This document shows, piece by piece, positions 6,774 to 14,449 of a stretch of 15,180 nt of DNA (the stretch's first letter is position 1; every line of letters begins with the position of its first letter). Location: NCBI GenBank assembly GCA_050010255.1, contig JBEKLJ010000070.1, positions 1-15,180 on the forward strand, in the 5' to 3' direction. The notes under the pieces are model-generated. The model worked only from the letters and a program-made list of their open reading frames with translations, ran no database searches and was not told where the DNA came from. This DNA comes from JBEKLJ01 sp050010255 (GTDB lineage Bacteria; Acidobacteriota; Terriglobia; Bryobacterales; Bryobacteraceae). A program made the position numbers and the translations under genes.

Positions 6774-8229
6774 GGGGGCTCCTCCTCTCCTGGAGGAATA
6801 GCGAAGCCAACAACGCACAGGCCACCGTCACCGCGGTCCCGATGGCCACATACCAGGTCCAGGCCACGTGCGTCGCGAGCTTGACCGCCACCACGGCGGC
6901 TATGCCGGCGGCCATGCCTGCCGCCGCCGCGCTCCCGCTGACGCGATGCGGCAGGACGCCCAGCAGGAACACGCCGAGCAGTCCGCCGTAGGCGATTGAG
7001 GCGATCGACAATCCCGTTTCGAGCACCGGACCCCAGTGGCGCGCCACCGCGCCGATCACCAGCAGCACCCCTCCCCAGGCCAGGGTGGCGGCCCGCGCCA
7101 GCGCAAGCTGCCGCTTCTCGGAATCCGGCCCGGCGGCCGCGCCGCGCCTGAGCGGCTGGACGAAATCGACCACCGTGGTCGAGGCCAGCGAGTTCAGCGC
7201 GGCGCTGAGGTTCGACATGGCCGCCGCCAGGATCGCCGCCACCACCAGCCCCGCCACGCCCGTGGGCAGATGCTGCCAGACGAACCGGGGATACAGGCTG
7301 TCGAGGGGCTGGGGCGGGGACAGGTGCGCCCGGTTGTAGAGCACCGACAGAATCACCCCGATCAGCAGAAACAGCCCGAACTGGAAGGCGATCACCACCC
7401 AGCTCGCCAGCAGCGCGGTCCGGCTCTGCCGCTGGTCGCGGGCGGCCAGCAGCCGCTGCACCATCAGTTGCTCGGTGCCGTGGCTGGCGGTGGTCAGGAA
7501 GCAGCCGCCGATCAGGCCCGCCCAGAACGTGTAGGGTTGCGAGAAGAACTCGGGCGTCAGGGCGAAGCCGAAGTGGAAAACGCGGAACTTCCCGGCGGGC
7601 GCCTCGGCCAGCAACTGCGCCCATCCGCCCGGCACGTGCTGGAGGATGACGAACAGGCTCACCAGGGCCCCGAGCACGTACAGGAACATCTGCACCACGT
7701 CGGTCCAGATGACGGCCTTCATCCCGCCTTCGAAGGTGTAGAACAGCGTCAGCGCCACGATCAGAAAGATGGAGGCCAGCTCGCCGGTCCCGAGCACGGT
7801 CGAGATTACGATCGAGATGGCGAAAACGCGCACGCCCTCGGCGAACGCCCGCAGCAGGAGAAACGTGGCCGCCGTGAGCTTGCGCATGCCCGGCCCGAAC
7901 CGCCGCTCCATCAGCTCGTAGGCGGTGAACATCTCGCCGCGGAAATACAGCGGCAGAAAGACCGCCGAGATGACCAGCCGTGCCAGCAGGTAGCCGAGGA
8001 CGACCTGGAGAAAGCCCAGGTCGCCGGTGAAGGAAAGCGCGGGCGTGCCGATGATGGTGAGCGTGCTGGTCTCGGCGGAGACGATCGACAGGGCGATGGC
8101 CCACCAGGGCGCCGAGCGGCCGCCCAGGAAGTAGTCCTTCAGGGTGCGCTGAGAACGGCGGAACCGCGCGCCGAACCAGGTGATTCCGGCCAGGTAAACC
8201 AGGATGACGGCCAGATCGGGGTAGCGCAT
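6763..8229 (-). CDS. Sodium:solute symporter (SSS family)
   Basis: 488 residues with about 13 hydrophobic segments. SSS hallmarks include DYFLGGRS (32-39), GGMKAVIWTDVVQ (168-180), TEQLMVQRLLAA (252-263) and AAAMSNLSAALNSLAS (335-350), the last contributing the Na2-site Ser residues. It imports a solute driven by sodium; the substrate is unclear, sugar- or sialate-type relatives being possible. It is the first gene of a two-transporter unit with the overlapping permease. The ATG at 8229 begins directly before the first membrane segment and has no clear ribosome-binding site. Confidence 0.9.
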   Translation of the reverse strand: MRYPDLAVILVYLAGITWFGARFRRSQRTLKDYFLGGRSAPWWAIALSIVSAETSTLTIIGTPALSFTGDLGFLQVVLGYLLARLVISAVFLPLYFRGEMFTAYELMERRFGPGMRKLTAATFLLLRAFAEGVRVFAISIVISTVLGTGELASIFLIVALTLFYTFEGGMKAVIWTDVVQMFLYVLGALVSLFVILQHVPGGWAQLLAEAPAGKFRVFHFGFALTPEFFSQPYTFWAGLIGGCFLTTASHGTEQLMVQRLLAARDQRQSRTALLASWVVIAFQFGLFLLIGVILSVLYNRAHLSPPQPLDSLYPRFVWQHLPTGVAGLVVAAILAAAMSNLSAALNSLASTTVVDFVQPLRRGAAAGPDSEKRQLALARAATLAWGGVLLVIGAVARHWGPVLETGLSIASIAYGGLLGVFLLGVLPHRVSGSAAAAGMAAGIAAVVAVKLATHVAWTWYVAIGTAVTVACALLASLFLQERRSPHAG

Positions 8230-8360
8230 CAGCGAAAACGCCTACACTAGCACAGGCGGGCGGCCCCGGACGCGTCGGCCGCCCTGCGGTCGGGACCGGC
8301 TGCAGAGCGGGCTGGCCTCGGCAGCCCCGGCGGGGGCAAACGGATGGCGAAGCGCCGCCG

Positions 8361-8398
8361 CCCCCCCACCCCGCCACCCCGGCGCCCCCCCGCCCCCC
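8361..8398 (-). other. G-tract cluster on the minus strand, G-quadruplex potential
   Basis: Five C runs of 7, 4, 4, 7 and 6 on the plus strand lie within 38 nt. The minus strand therefore carries at least four G runs of four or more with short loops. It sits about 130-170 nt upstream of the symporter start, on that gene's coding strand. Confidence 0.45.
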
Positions 8399-8411
8399 TG
8401 TCTCTTTCCTG

Positions 8412-8441
8412 TTGCAGCCTGCGGATTGATTCGGCTATACT
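8412..8441 (+). promoter_or_regulatory. Sigma-70-like promoter for the secreted protein gene
   Basis: TTGCAG (8412-8417) and TATACT (8436-8441), separated by 18 nt. Transcription would start near 8448, giving a leader of about 100 nt. This is the most AT-rich part of the gap. Confidence 0.55.
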
Positions 8442-8551
8442 CCGCAATTGCAGGTCCCGGAGCACCTTGGCGTGTTGCGGCCCGGGTGCGTCGGCGCTTG
8501 TCGGTCAGCCTGACAGGAGCACTACAGGAAGGGCAAGCACAGGAGGCGTGA

Positions 8552-9886
8552 GTGCGCGTTCAATTCACCAAAGCCATCGTAGCGGTTGCGACCTTATCCG
8601 CATTGGGCTTAGGGCCCGCCTGGGGGCAGACCCAGCAGCCGTCGCCAAATAGCTCGCAGCCAACACAACAGCAAGGCCAGCCGGGGCAACCTCAGTGGAG
8701 GGACACAGCCGAGTACGAGCTGTACGATAGCATGAGCAAACAGTCTACTCCGCAGAAGCGACTCGAGCTGCTCGATAGCTGGACCAAGAAGTACCCCGAC
8801 ACGGCGATGAGGGAGCTTCGCCTGCAAACGTACCTGGAGACCTACCGGCAATTGGACCAGGCCGACAGGATGCTGGAGGCGGCCAGGGAGTTGTTGACCG
8901 TCAACCCCAAGAACCCCGCCGGCCAGTACTGGGCTTGCGCGCTGGTAGTCAGCACGAACTCCGTCAAGCCTCAGTCCGTCAAGCCGGAGGACTTGAGCCT
9001 GGCCGAGAGATCGGCACAGGGCCTGCTGGCCACCGAGAGGCCGGCGCAGGTCACTGACGAGCAGTGGAATGAGGTCCACAGGATGGCGTACCGCACGCTC
9101 GGCTGGGTGGCGGTACAGCGCAAGAACTGGACGGTGGCGGAGACGAACCTCACCCAGGAACTGAAGCTGAACCCCCTTGACGCGCAGGCGTCACTGTGGC
9201 TCGGCAGCGCGATCCGGGGGCAACAGAAGCCGGAGCGGCAGTCTGAAGCGCTGTTCTACTTTGCCCGCGCGGCCGCCTATGACGGTCCCGGCGCGCTCGC
9301 CCTGGCCGACCGTAAGCAGATGGAAGGCTACCTCCAGAAGGCCTACGCTGCCTTCCACGGTCAGGACCCGGAGGGCCTCCAGCAGTTGCTCACCTTGGCT
9401 AAGACCAACGCGTTCCCGCCCGAGGGCTTCAAGATCCTCAGCGAGGCCGAGGTCCTGGCCCAGAGGCACGAGCAGTTGAAGCGGACCAATCCGGCGCTGG
9501 CGATCTGGGTAACGATCAAGAGCGGTCTGACGGCCGAGGACGGGGCGGCCTACTTCGAGCAGTACGTGAAGAACACCGTGCTGCCGCCGGAAAACCAGCC
9601 GGCCCTCCGGGGCACAGTGATCAGCGGCAGGCCCGAGTTACGGCCGACCGTTCTGGTGCTGGGGATTGAGAAGCCCGACGTGGCCGAGGTCACACTGAAG
9701 GTCGATGCGGCGCTGCCCGGCAAGGTCGCTGTCGGCCAGCAGATCGACTTCCGCGGTGTCGCAACCGAATTCGCGGCGCAGCCCTTCATGCTGACCTTCG
9801 AGGTCGAGAAGAAGAACATCAGCGGCTGGCCAGCGCCTCCACCGCCCAAGAAGGCTGTCCACCGGCCGGTGGCCCGGAAAAAGTAG
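8552..9886 (+). CDS. Secreted TPR-like repeat-helical protein, function unknown
   Basis: 444 residues from GTG 8552, which has AGGAGG 5 nt upstream. A signal peptide covers about residues 1-25 (basic MRVQFTK, hydrophobic core, then PAWGQ), followed by a Gln/Pro-rich linker to about residue 48. The next part is alpha-helical with TPR-like spacing: RLELLDSWTKKYPDT, ADRMLEAARELLTVNPKNP, LGWVAVQRKNWTVAETNL and ELKLNPLDAQASLWLG. After about residue 340 comes a beta-rich end, and the last residues PAPPPPKKAVHRPVARKK are proline- then lysine/arginine-rich. I infer an envelope or periplasmic scaffold. Tetratricopeptide-containing exported proteins of this build are common in Acidobacteriota. No catalytic motif is seen. 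Confidence 0.75.
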   Translation: MRVQFTKAIVAVATLSALGLGPAWGQTQQPSPNSSQPTQQQGQPGQPQWRDTAEYELYDSMSKQSTPQKRLELLDSWTKKYPDTAMRELRLQTYLETYRQLDQADRMLEAARELLTVNPKNPAGQYWACALVVSTNSVKPQSVKPEDLSLAERSAQGLLATERPAQVTDEQWNEVHRMAYRTLGWVAVQRKNWTVAETNLTQELKLNPLDAQASLWLGSAIRGQQKPERQSEALFYFARAAAYDGPGALALADRKQMEGYLQKAYAAFHGQDPEGLQQLLTLAKTNAFPPEGFKILSEAEVLAQRHEQLKRTNPALAIWVTIKSGLTAEDGAAYFEQYVKNTVLPPENQPALRGTVISGRPELRPTVLVLGIEKPDVAEVTLKVDAALPGKVAVGQQIDFRGVATEFAAQPFMLTFEVEKKNISGWPAPPPPKKAVHRPVARKK

Positions 9887-9939
9887 CCGCGCAGCGCTTC
9901 CGGCCTGCGCTCTCGCCGCGACCGTGACGAGACGCGATG

Positions 9940-9979
9940 AGGGCGCTCGAAGAACATCTCGCGATGCCACAAGCGCCCT
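9940..9979. terminator. Inverted repeat between convergent genes, possible terminator
   Basis: AGGGCGCT (9940-9947) and AGCGCCCT (9972-9979) form a perfect 8-bp stem with a 24-nt loop, 54 nt past the secreted-protein stop. No T tract follows, so it is not a canonical intrinsic terminator. A second perfect palindrome, CCCGGCCGGG, lies at 10006-10015. Confidence 0.25.
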
Positions 9980-10023
9980 GAGGAGGTCCACCATCGATCG
10001 AGGACCCCGGCCGGGCGCGAGTT

Positions 10024-10080
10024 GAGTAGATGCGGCCCTATCGCGCGCCGCAGTTGAAGGCGTGTGAGAAGATCGGGCTA
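10024..10080 (+). repeat. Dispersed intergenic repeat, copy B (57 nt)
   Basis: Same length and end motifs as 2170-2226. It starts with GAGTA, has the identical 22-nt core at 10030-10051 and ends in TGTGA...CGGGCTA; the middle is diverged. It sits between the convergent secreted-protein and catalase genes. Copies in a co-directional gap and in a convergent gap argue against a promoter or operator dedicated to one gene. Confidence 0.7.
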
Positions 10081-10106
10081 GCGCCAGCCTGTGCGAGGAC
10101 GGTGCG

Positions 10107-11564
10107 CTACGCCTCCGTGGGCATTTCGCCGAGCGGGATTCCAAGCGCGTCGGCTACTCCTTTGCCGTAGGCCGGATCAGCCTTGAGGCAGTTGCCGATG
10201 TGGCGGATCTTGACCTCCCTGGGGGCATCGCCCATGGCGCGGGCGGTGTTGGCGAAGAGCACTTTCTGCTGTTCAGCACTCATCAGCCGGAAGAGCTTGC
10301 CGGGCTGGGTGTAGTAATCGTCGTCCACCCGGTGATTCCAGTGGTCGGCGGCGCCTTCCAGGCTCAGCGGCGGTTCGGCAAATTCGGGCTGCTGCTGCCA
10401 CTCCCCGTAACTGTTGGGCTCGTACCCCAGGGTGCTGCCGTAATTGCCGTCCACCCGCATGGCGCCGTCGCGGTGGTAGCTGTGGAATGGGCAGCGGGAG
10501 GCGTTCACCGGGATCAGGTGGTGGTTCACGCCCAGCCGGTAGCGCTGCGCATCGCCGTAGGAAAACAGACGTCCCTGCAGCATCTTGTCCGGCGAGAAGC
10601 CGATACCGGGCACGATGTTGGCCGGGTTGAAAGCCGACTGTTCGACCTCTGCGAAGTAGTTCTCGGGGTTCCGGTTCAGCTCAATGACGCCCACTTCGAT
10701 GAGGGGATAGTCCTTGTGGAACCACACCTTGGTGAGGTCGAAGGGGTTGTAGGGGCACTTCGCCGCGTCCTTCTCCGGCATGACCTGGATGAACATCGTC
10801 CAGCGGGGGAAGTCGCCCTTCTCGATGCTCTGGTAGAGGTCGCGCTGGTGGCTCTCGCGGTCCTTGCCGATGAGGGCCTCAGCCTCCGCGTCGCTGAGGT
10901 TCTTGATCCCCTGCTGGCAGCGCAGGTGGAACTTGACCCAGGACCTCTCGTTCTTCGCGTTGATCATGCTGAAGGTGTGGCTTCCGAAGCCGTGCATGTG
11001 GCGGAAGCTGGCGGGGATGCCGCGGTCGCTCATGGTGATGGTGATCTGGTGAAGCGCCTCCGGCAGCGAGGTCCAGAAGTCCCAGTTGTTCTTGGCGCTC
11101 CGCAGATTGGTGCGAGGGTCGCGCTTGACGGCGTGGTTGAGGTCGGGGAACTTGAGCGGGTCGCGCAGGAAGAAGACCGGCGTGTTGTTGCCCACCAGGT
11201 CCCAGTTGCCATCCTCGGTGTAGAACTTCATGGCGAAGCCCCGGATGTCCCGCTCGGCGTCGGCTGCGCCACGCTCGCCCGCCACGGTGGAGAAACGGAT
11301 GAAGAGCTCGGTCTTCTTGCCGACTTCGGAGAAAACCTTGGCCTTGGTGAAGCGGGTAATGTCGTGGGTGACCGTGAAGGCGCCGTACGCGCCCGAGCCC
11401 TTGGCGTGCATGCGCCGCTCCGGGATCACCTCCCGATCGAAATGCCCGAGCTTCTCCAGGAGCCAGATATCCTGCAGCAGCGCCGGACCGCGCGGTCCGG
11501 CGGTCATCACGTTCTGGTTGTCGACGACGGGCGCACCCGCGTTGGTAGTCAGCTTTTTCTTCAT
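10107..11564 (-). CDS. katA: Monofunctional haem catalase, clade 3 type
   Basis: 485 residues, the usual small-subunit catalase length. It converts hydrogen peroxide to water and oxygen in the cytosol. Catalytic His53 lies in PERRMHAKGSGAYG, Asn127 in VGNNTPVFF, and the haem-ligand Tyr336 in RLFSYGDAQRYRLG. The distal-side FSTVAGERGAADAERD segment is also typical. ATG 11564 was chosen because AGAGGA lies about 8 nt upstream and it overlaps the PerR stop as ATGA; the longer frame to 11618 lies inside perR. It is the second gene of a perR-katA operon, so it should be induced by peroxide when PerR is oxidised. Confidence 0.96.
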   Translation of the reverse strand: MKKKLTTNAGAPVVDNQNVMTAGPRGPALLQDIWLLEKLGHFDREVIPERRMHAKGSGAYGAFTVTHDITRFTKAKVFSEVGKKTELFIRFSTVAGERGAADAERDIRGFAMKFYTEDGNWDLVGNNTPVFFLRDPLKFPDLNHAVKRDPRTNLRSAKNNWDFWTSLPEALHQITITMSDRGIPASFRHMHGFGSHTFSMINAKNERSWVKFHLRCQQGIKNLSDAEAEALIGKDRESHQRDLYQSIEKGDFPRWTMFIQVMPEKDAAKCPYNPFDLTKVWFHKDYPLIEVGVIELNRNPENYFAEVEQSAFNPANIVPGIGFSPDKMLQGRLFSYGDAQRYRLGVNHHLIPVNASRCPFHSYHRDGAMRVDGNYGSTLGYEPNSYGEWQQQPEFAEPPLSLEGAADHWNHRVDDDYYTQPGKLFRLMSAEQQKVLFANTARAMGDAPREVKIRHIGNCLKADPAYGKGVADALGIPLGEMPTEA

Positions 11565-12049
11565 TGGCTTTTCCTCTTTCGCAAGGCGCGCCGTCGCGGA
11601 TGATGGCTCTTCGAGCACTGCAAACAGCGGCCTCTAATTTCCACTTGTGCGATTTCTACGCTGCCCAGGGTCTTGACGGCGTTCGGAATCTTCAACCGAT
11701 CGAACTCCTCGCAATAGAAGTCGCGGGCCATCCCGCACTCCACGCACACGAAATGGTGATGAGAACTCATGTTCGCGTCGAACCTCACCCGCTCCCGCGG
11801 AGGTCCGAGTGTGGTCAGGATGCCCAGGTCGACCAACAACCAGAGTGTCCGGTAAACCGTGTCCAGCGACACGGTCGGCACACTATGGCGAACGCCCTTG
11901 AAGATCGTCTCGGCATCGGGATGATCTCCGGATTTCGCAACCTCCTGGAAGATCTCCAAACGCTGATGTGTCAGTTTGATGCCAGAGCGCCTGAGAACAT
12001 CCTTGAAATGGTCCATCCGCTGTCGAACTGACCCGGGCTCAGGCTCCAT
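11561..12049 (-). CDS. perR: PerR-type Fur-family peroxide-sensing repressor
   Basis: 162 residues. An N-terminal winged helix (LTHQRLEIFQEV, TVSLDTVYRTLWLL) is followed by a Fur dimerisation domain. Every PerR ligand known from B. subtilis appears at a constant offset of six residues: His43, Asp91, His97, His99 and Asp110 for the regulatory metal, and Cys102, Cys105, Cys142 and Cys145 for structural zinc. The Asp at 110 is the residue associated with PerR-type sensing rather than Fur iron sensing. It overlaps the catalase start by ATGA and should repress it and itself. The ATG at 12049 has only a distant AGGA (about 10 nt); ATG at residue 12 is an alternative. Confidence 0.93.
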   Translation of the reverse strand: MEPEPGSVRQRMDHFKDVLRRSGIKLTHQRLEIFQEVAKSGDHPDAETIFKGVRHSVPTVSLDTVYRTLWLLVDLGILTTLGPPRERVRFDANMSSHHHFVCVECGMARDFYCEEFDRLKIPNAVKTLGSVEIAQVEIRGRCLQCSKSHHPRRRALRKRKSQ

Positions 12050-12060
12050 GTCGAGTCATT

Positions 12061-12104
12061 CCTATATAGGTTAGCTTCCTATATAAGAATATATCCTAAT
12101 TAGG
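12061..12104. promoter_or_regulatory. Three phased palindromic sites, probable PerR autoregulatory operator
   Basis: CCTATATAGG (12061-12070), CCTATATAAG (12078-12087) and CCTAATTAGG (12095-12104) begin exactly 17 nt apart. The outer two are perfect palindromes. The third lies in the spacer of the perR promoter and the second overlaps its -10 box, the position expected for repression. The AT-rich stretch stands out against the GC-rich surroundings. Confidence 0.6.
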
Positions 12105-12114
12105 GTCAGGTCAA
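12086..12114 (-). promoter_or_regulatory. Sigma-70-like promoter of the perR-katA operon
   Basis: On the minus strand, TTGACC (12109-12114) and TATTCT (12086-12091) are separated by 17 nt, with transcription starting near 12079, about 30 nt before the perR ATG. Confidence 0.65.
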
Positions 12115-12493
12115 GCTGATTCTTTCGCCCTCCGGCTCCCCAGGTTCTCCCGCCCTGCCGTGACGTTATCGGTGGCTGGGATCAAACGCCAGTCCAGTAG
12201 CCATCAGCCCGCATGGGGGCCGTCCGGATGGGGTTCTGACAATCTGACGCAGGCGTTGACCAACTCAAAGAATCAGCGCGGAGACGGGGAGAAACTGCCT
12301 CCGGCGACCGCCCCAGGCGCGCTCGTCTGGCCCACCATCGTACAAGCCGTGATCGCGAAGATCACACTCGATTGGTTTGAGTCGAGAGGAACGGCCTGAA
12401 GCCGGTGAACAGGCGCATCGGGCTATCCCAAGCGCCCGGTTTCGACATTGAATTCGATCCGGCCAAAGTGGAGAGGCGCGAGCGCTTCCCGTC
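12115..12493. other. Intergenic region without a convincing gene, 379 nt
   Basis: It lies between the perR promoter and the end of the PEP-CTERM gene. A 79-residue GTG frame on the plus strand (12160-12399) ends in a plausible-looking LDWFESRGTA but has no ribosome site and no family I recognise. A second frame (12405-12656) runs into the antisense of the PEP-CTERM gene. I see no clear terminator, RNA gene or repeat. Confidence 0.5.
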
Positions 12494-13099
12494 TCAACGG
12501 CGCCCGCGGCGTCTCACCCAGGCCAGTCCGGAGAGCAGCGCCAGGCCAAGGGCTGTCAGGCCAGATGGTTCGGGAACGCCGGACGCATACGCGAGGACCG
12601 TCGTGCCGCCATCCAACCACGCCACCGAGCCCAGGCCACTGGGGACCGTGTTCTGAAGAATCAGCCCGATCTGGTAGCCGCCGGCCGCCGGTGCGATGCC
12701 GGCGAAACTGAGCGTGTTGGTGAGACCGAAATCCAAGCCGCCGCAATCAGAGCCACAGTCGTTCAGAACCTCCGCCCCCACCAGGACTCCGTTGACGTAA
12801 ATGTTCCACGCCTCCGAGCCACCACCTTGAAGATAACTTTGATACTGCCAATTCTCCGTCAGCCCGGTGACCGAAGAACCCGGGATGATGAACACCGACG
12901 ACGTCACCGAATCGCCGGTGGTCCACTGGAAGTTTGTCTGGCCGCCTGACGGAATGGTCCCGTTCCCGTTGGTGGCGCTGGTGAAGGGATCGCCCGCGGT
13001 TGGAAAGGGCTCGACAATCAAGCCTGCAAAGGCAACGCAAGCACTGGCGATGCAGAAGCTCGCCAAGAAGATAAGTCGCTTCAACAGTGTGTGGCTCAT
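12494..13099 (-). CDS. PEP-CTERM sorting-domain surface protein
   Basis: 201 residues from ATG 13099, chosen because it starts the signal peptide (MSHTLLKRLIFLASFCIASACVAFAG, about 1-26); the frame itself reaches 13216. The mature part is Gly/Ser/Thr-rich and predicted beta-sandwich-like, with a close Cys pair in NDCGSDCGG (115 and 119). The C-terminus is the tripartite exosortase signal: VPEP (175-178), a hydrophobic helix (LTALGLALLSGLAWV) and a basic end RRRGRR. Exosortase would cleave at PEP and the protein should be surface-attached or released into an extracellular matrix. No exosortase gene is in the window, as usual for orphan substrates. The function of the mature domain is unknown. 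Confidence 0.9.
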   Translation of the reverse strand: MSHTLLKRLIFLASFCIASACVAFAGLIVEPFPTAGDPFTSATNGNGTIPSGGQTNFQWTTGDSVTSSVFIIPGSSVTGLTENWQYQSYLQGGGSEAWNIYVNGVLVGAEVLNDCGSDCGGLDFGLTNTLSFAGIAPAAGGYQIGLILQNTVPSGLGSVAWLDGGTTVLAYASGVPEPSGLTALGLALLSGLAWVRRRGRR

Positions 13100-13406
<307 letters not shown>

Positions 13407-13557
13407 AGGCGGAAGAGGGCGGCAGCGATGTGAAGGATTGAGCTAAGTTGCTCGCCAGTACGGGCTTCCCGGCCCTGGGAGCCGCTGCGCTGCAGGCTCA
13501 CTTGTGCGACATCGAGTCCTATTATGAATCAGCGTCCCGACAAAAGTCCCTACACTC

Positions 13558-14082
13558 TTAGCCAGCCTTGAACGCCTTTTCAATTGTGGCCATGGCGATG
13601 AACAGCTTGTCGGGGTGATCCGTGAGAGACCTGAACTCATGGTGGAGATAGAAGGCTCGCGCATTCTCGTCCAGTGCGTCGACCACCACGCCAACGGACG
13701 CCACCTGCGACGTATTCTTCCAGCTTCTGTGGAGAGCGTCCATCAAAAGGAATCCTCCGAGGCGTTGGCCACGGCAAGAACTGCTGATAGCCAGCCTGCC
13801 CAACAGTGTTGCCGGAAGAAGCGGGTAGCGGGGAAGTTTCTTTGCGATGGCCTCCGGAAGCTCGCCGAGCCGGACGCTGTACGCCGATAGGGTGTAGTAG
13901 CCCGCCAGAGCCCCGTTCGGGTCAATGAGCACGAATGGCGCGGCGACTTTTCGTCTGGCATCCTGCCCGGCTCGCTGGTGAAGATACCGGTCGAGTTCGG
14001 GAACGCCGGAGTGAAAGCTGGCTCGGTCGTGATCGGCTCCGAGCGGTTCTACCCGATACCCTAAACGACGCCAGTCAATCAC
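13558..14082 (-). CDS. GNAT-family toxin of a type II toxin-antitoxin system (TacT/AtaT type)
   Basis: 174 residues from GTG 14082, which overlaps the antitoxin stop as GTGA. Toxins of this family acetylate the amino group of charged aminoacyl-tRNAs and block translation. The sequence shows the family opening FHSGVPELDRYLHQRAGQDARR (about 23-44), the acetyl-CoA loop SCRGQRLGG (102-110), the strand SVGVVVDALDENARAFY with the expected general-acid Tyr145 and the closing LFIAMATIEKAF (160-171). Length and order match TacT-like proteins closely. No truncation is visible, so it is probably active. The pairing with a DUF1778 antitoxin directly upstream supports the call more than either gene alone. 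Confidence 0.92.
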   Translation of the reverse strand: MIDWRRLGYRVEPLGADHDRASFHSGVPELDRYLHQRAGQDARRKVAAPFVLIDPNGALAGYYTLSAYSVRLGELPEAIAKKLPRYPLLPATLLGRLAISSSCRGQRLGGFLLMDALHRSWKNTSQVASVGVVVDALDENARAFYLHHEFRSLTDHPDKLFIAMATIEKAFKAG

Positions 14083-14399
14083 CGCGAGGCCGTCTTTTCG
14101 CGGTAGTCACGGGCGGCCCTGCGCAGAACCGGCCCGGGTTCCGCTGGACTCAGAATGGCATCCGCAAAGGCCTCCGTTTCGCGGGCTGTCAGAATCAACA
14201 TGCCGTGCCTTTCAATCGCCCGTTCTGCAGCCGCTTTGGCGCTGTAAAGGACGAAATCGGTCATGGTGCGGCCTTCCAGGTCTGCCGCCCGCTGAATGAG
14301 GAGCTTTTGCGCTTCGTTGAGACGTGCGTCGAAGCGATAGGTCTTGGCCGGCGGCATCCGGTCTTTCCGGGTCTTGTACCGTTGCGCATTCTGACGCAC
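14079..14399 (-). CDS. DUF1778 ribbon-helix-helix antitoxin (TacA/AtaR type)
   Basis: 106 residues from GTG 14399. This start has a perfect AGGAGG (14409-14414) 9 nt upstream, whereas the in-frame ATG at 14357 (92 residues) has none. After a basic lead-in, residues about 20-60 form the RHH DNA-binding part: KTYRFDARLNEAQKLLIQRA and GRTMTDFVLYSAKAAAE. The C-terminal half (ETEAFADAILSPAEPGPVLRRAARDY) is the usual toxin-binding tail, including the F-x-x-A/I-L-x-P-x-x-P motif of DUF1778 proteins. It neutralises the acetyltransferase encoded next to it and, as an RHH protein, should repress its own promoter with the toxin as co-repressor. Confidence 0.88.
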   Translation of the reverse strand: MRQNAQRYKTRKDRMPPAKTYRFDARLNEAQKLLIQRAADLEGRTMTDFVLYSAKAAAERAIERHGMLILTARETEAFADAILSPAEPGPVLRRAARDYREKTASR

Positions 14400-14419
14400 T
14401 CGATGGATCCTCCTGATTG

Positions 14420-14449
14420 AGTGTACGGCAAATCTCCGTACGGTGTCAA
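14420..14449 (-). promoter_or_regulatory. Promoter with embedded palindrome, toxin-antitoxin operator
   Basis: On the minus strand, TTGACA (14444-14449) and TACACT (14420-14425) are separated by 18 nt. The spacer and -10 edge hold a perfect 6-bp inverted repeat, GTACGG (14423-14428) and CCGTAC (14436-14441), with a 7-nt gap: an ideal autorepression site. Transcription would start at about 14413, right at the antitoxin ribosome site, giving a leader of about 15 nt. The start codon proposed for the divergent gene (14443) lies at the edge of this element. Confidence 0.65.

Larger units (their letters stand above)
8230..8551. other. Divergent intergenic region, 322 nt
   Basis: It separates the symporter (minus) from the secreted protein gene (plus). 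It contains a run-rich C tract (8361-8398) and a sigma-70-like promoter reading right (8412-8441). A leader of about 100 nt follows to 8551 with an AGGAGG ribosome site at 8541-8546. I found no convincing leftward promoter for the symporter and no convincing gene; short open frames here are GC-rich chance frames. Confidence 0.6.

Noticed and set aside
5748..6884. Long plus-strand frames opposite the permease and the symporter (also 7036-8250)
   Set aside because: Low-complexity Arg/Gly/His-rich shadows; the minus-strand genes have membrane segments and family motifs.
10200..11603. 467-codon frame opposite catalase
   Set aside because: Antisense to a gene with all catalytic residues; no family resemblance.
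12160..12399. 79-codon GTG frame after the perR promoter
   Set aside because: No ribosome site, no recognised motif, unusual composition; described only as intergenic content.
12440..12480. FDIEFDPAKVERRE, resembling the start of a BrnT toxin
   Set aside because: Only about 14 residues match the general pattern, with no continuation and no BrnA partner; most likely chance.
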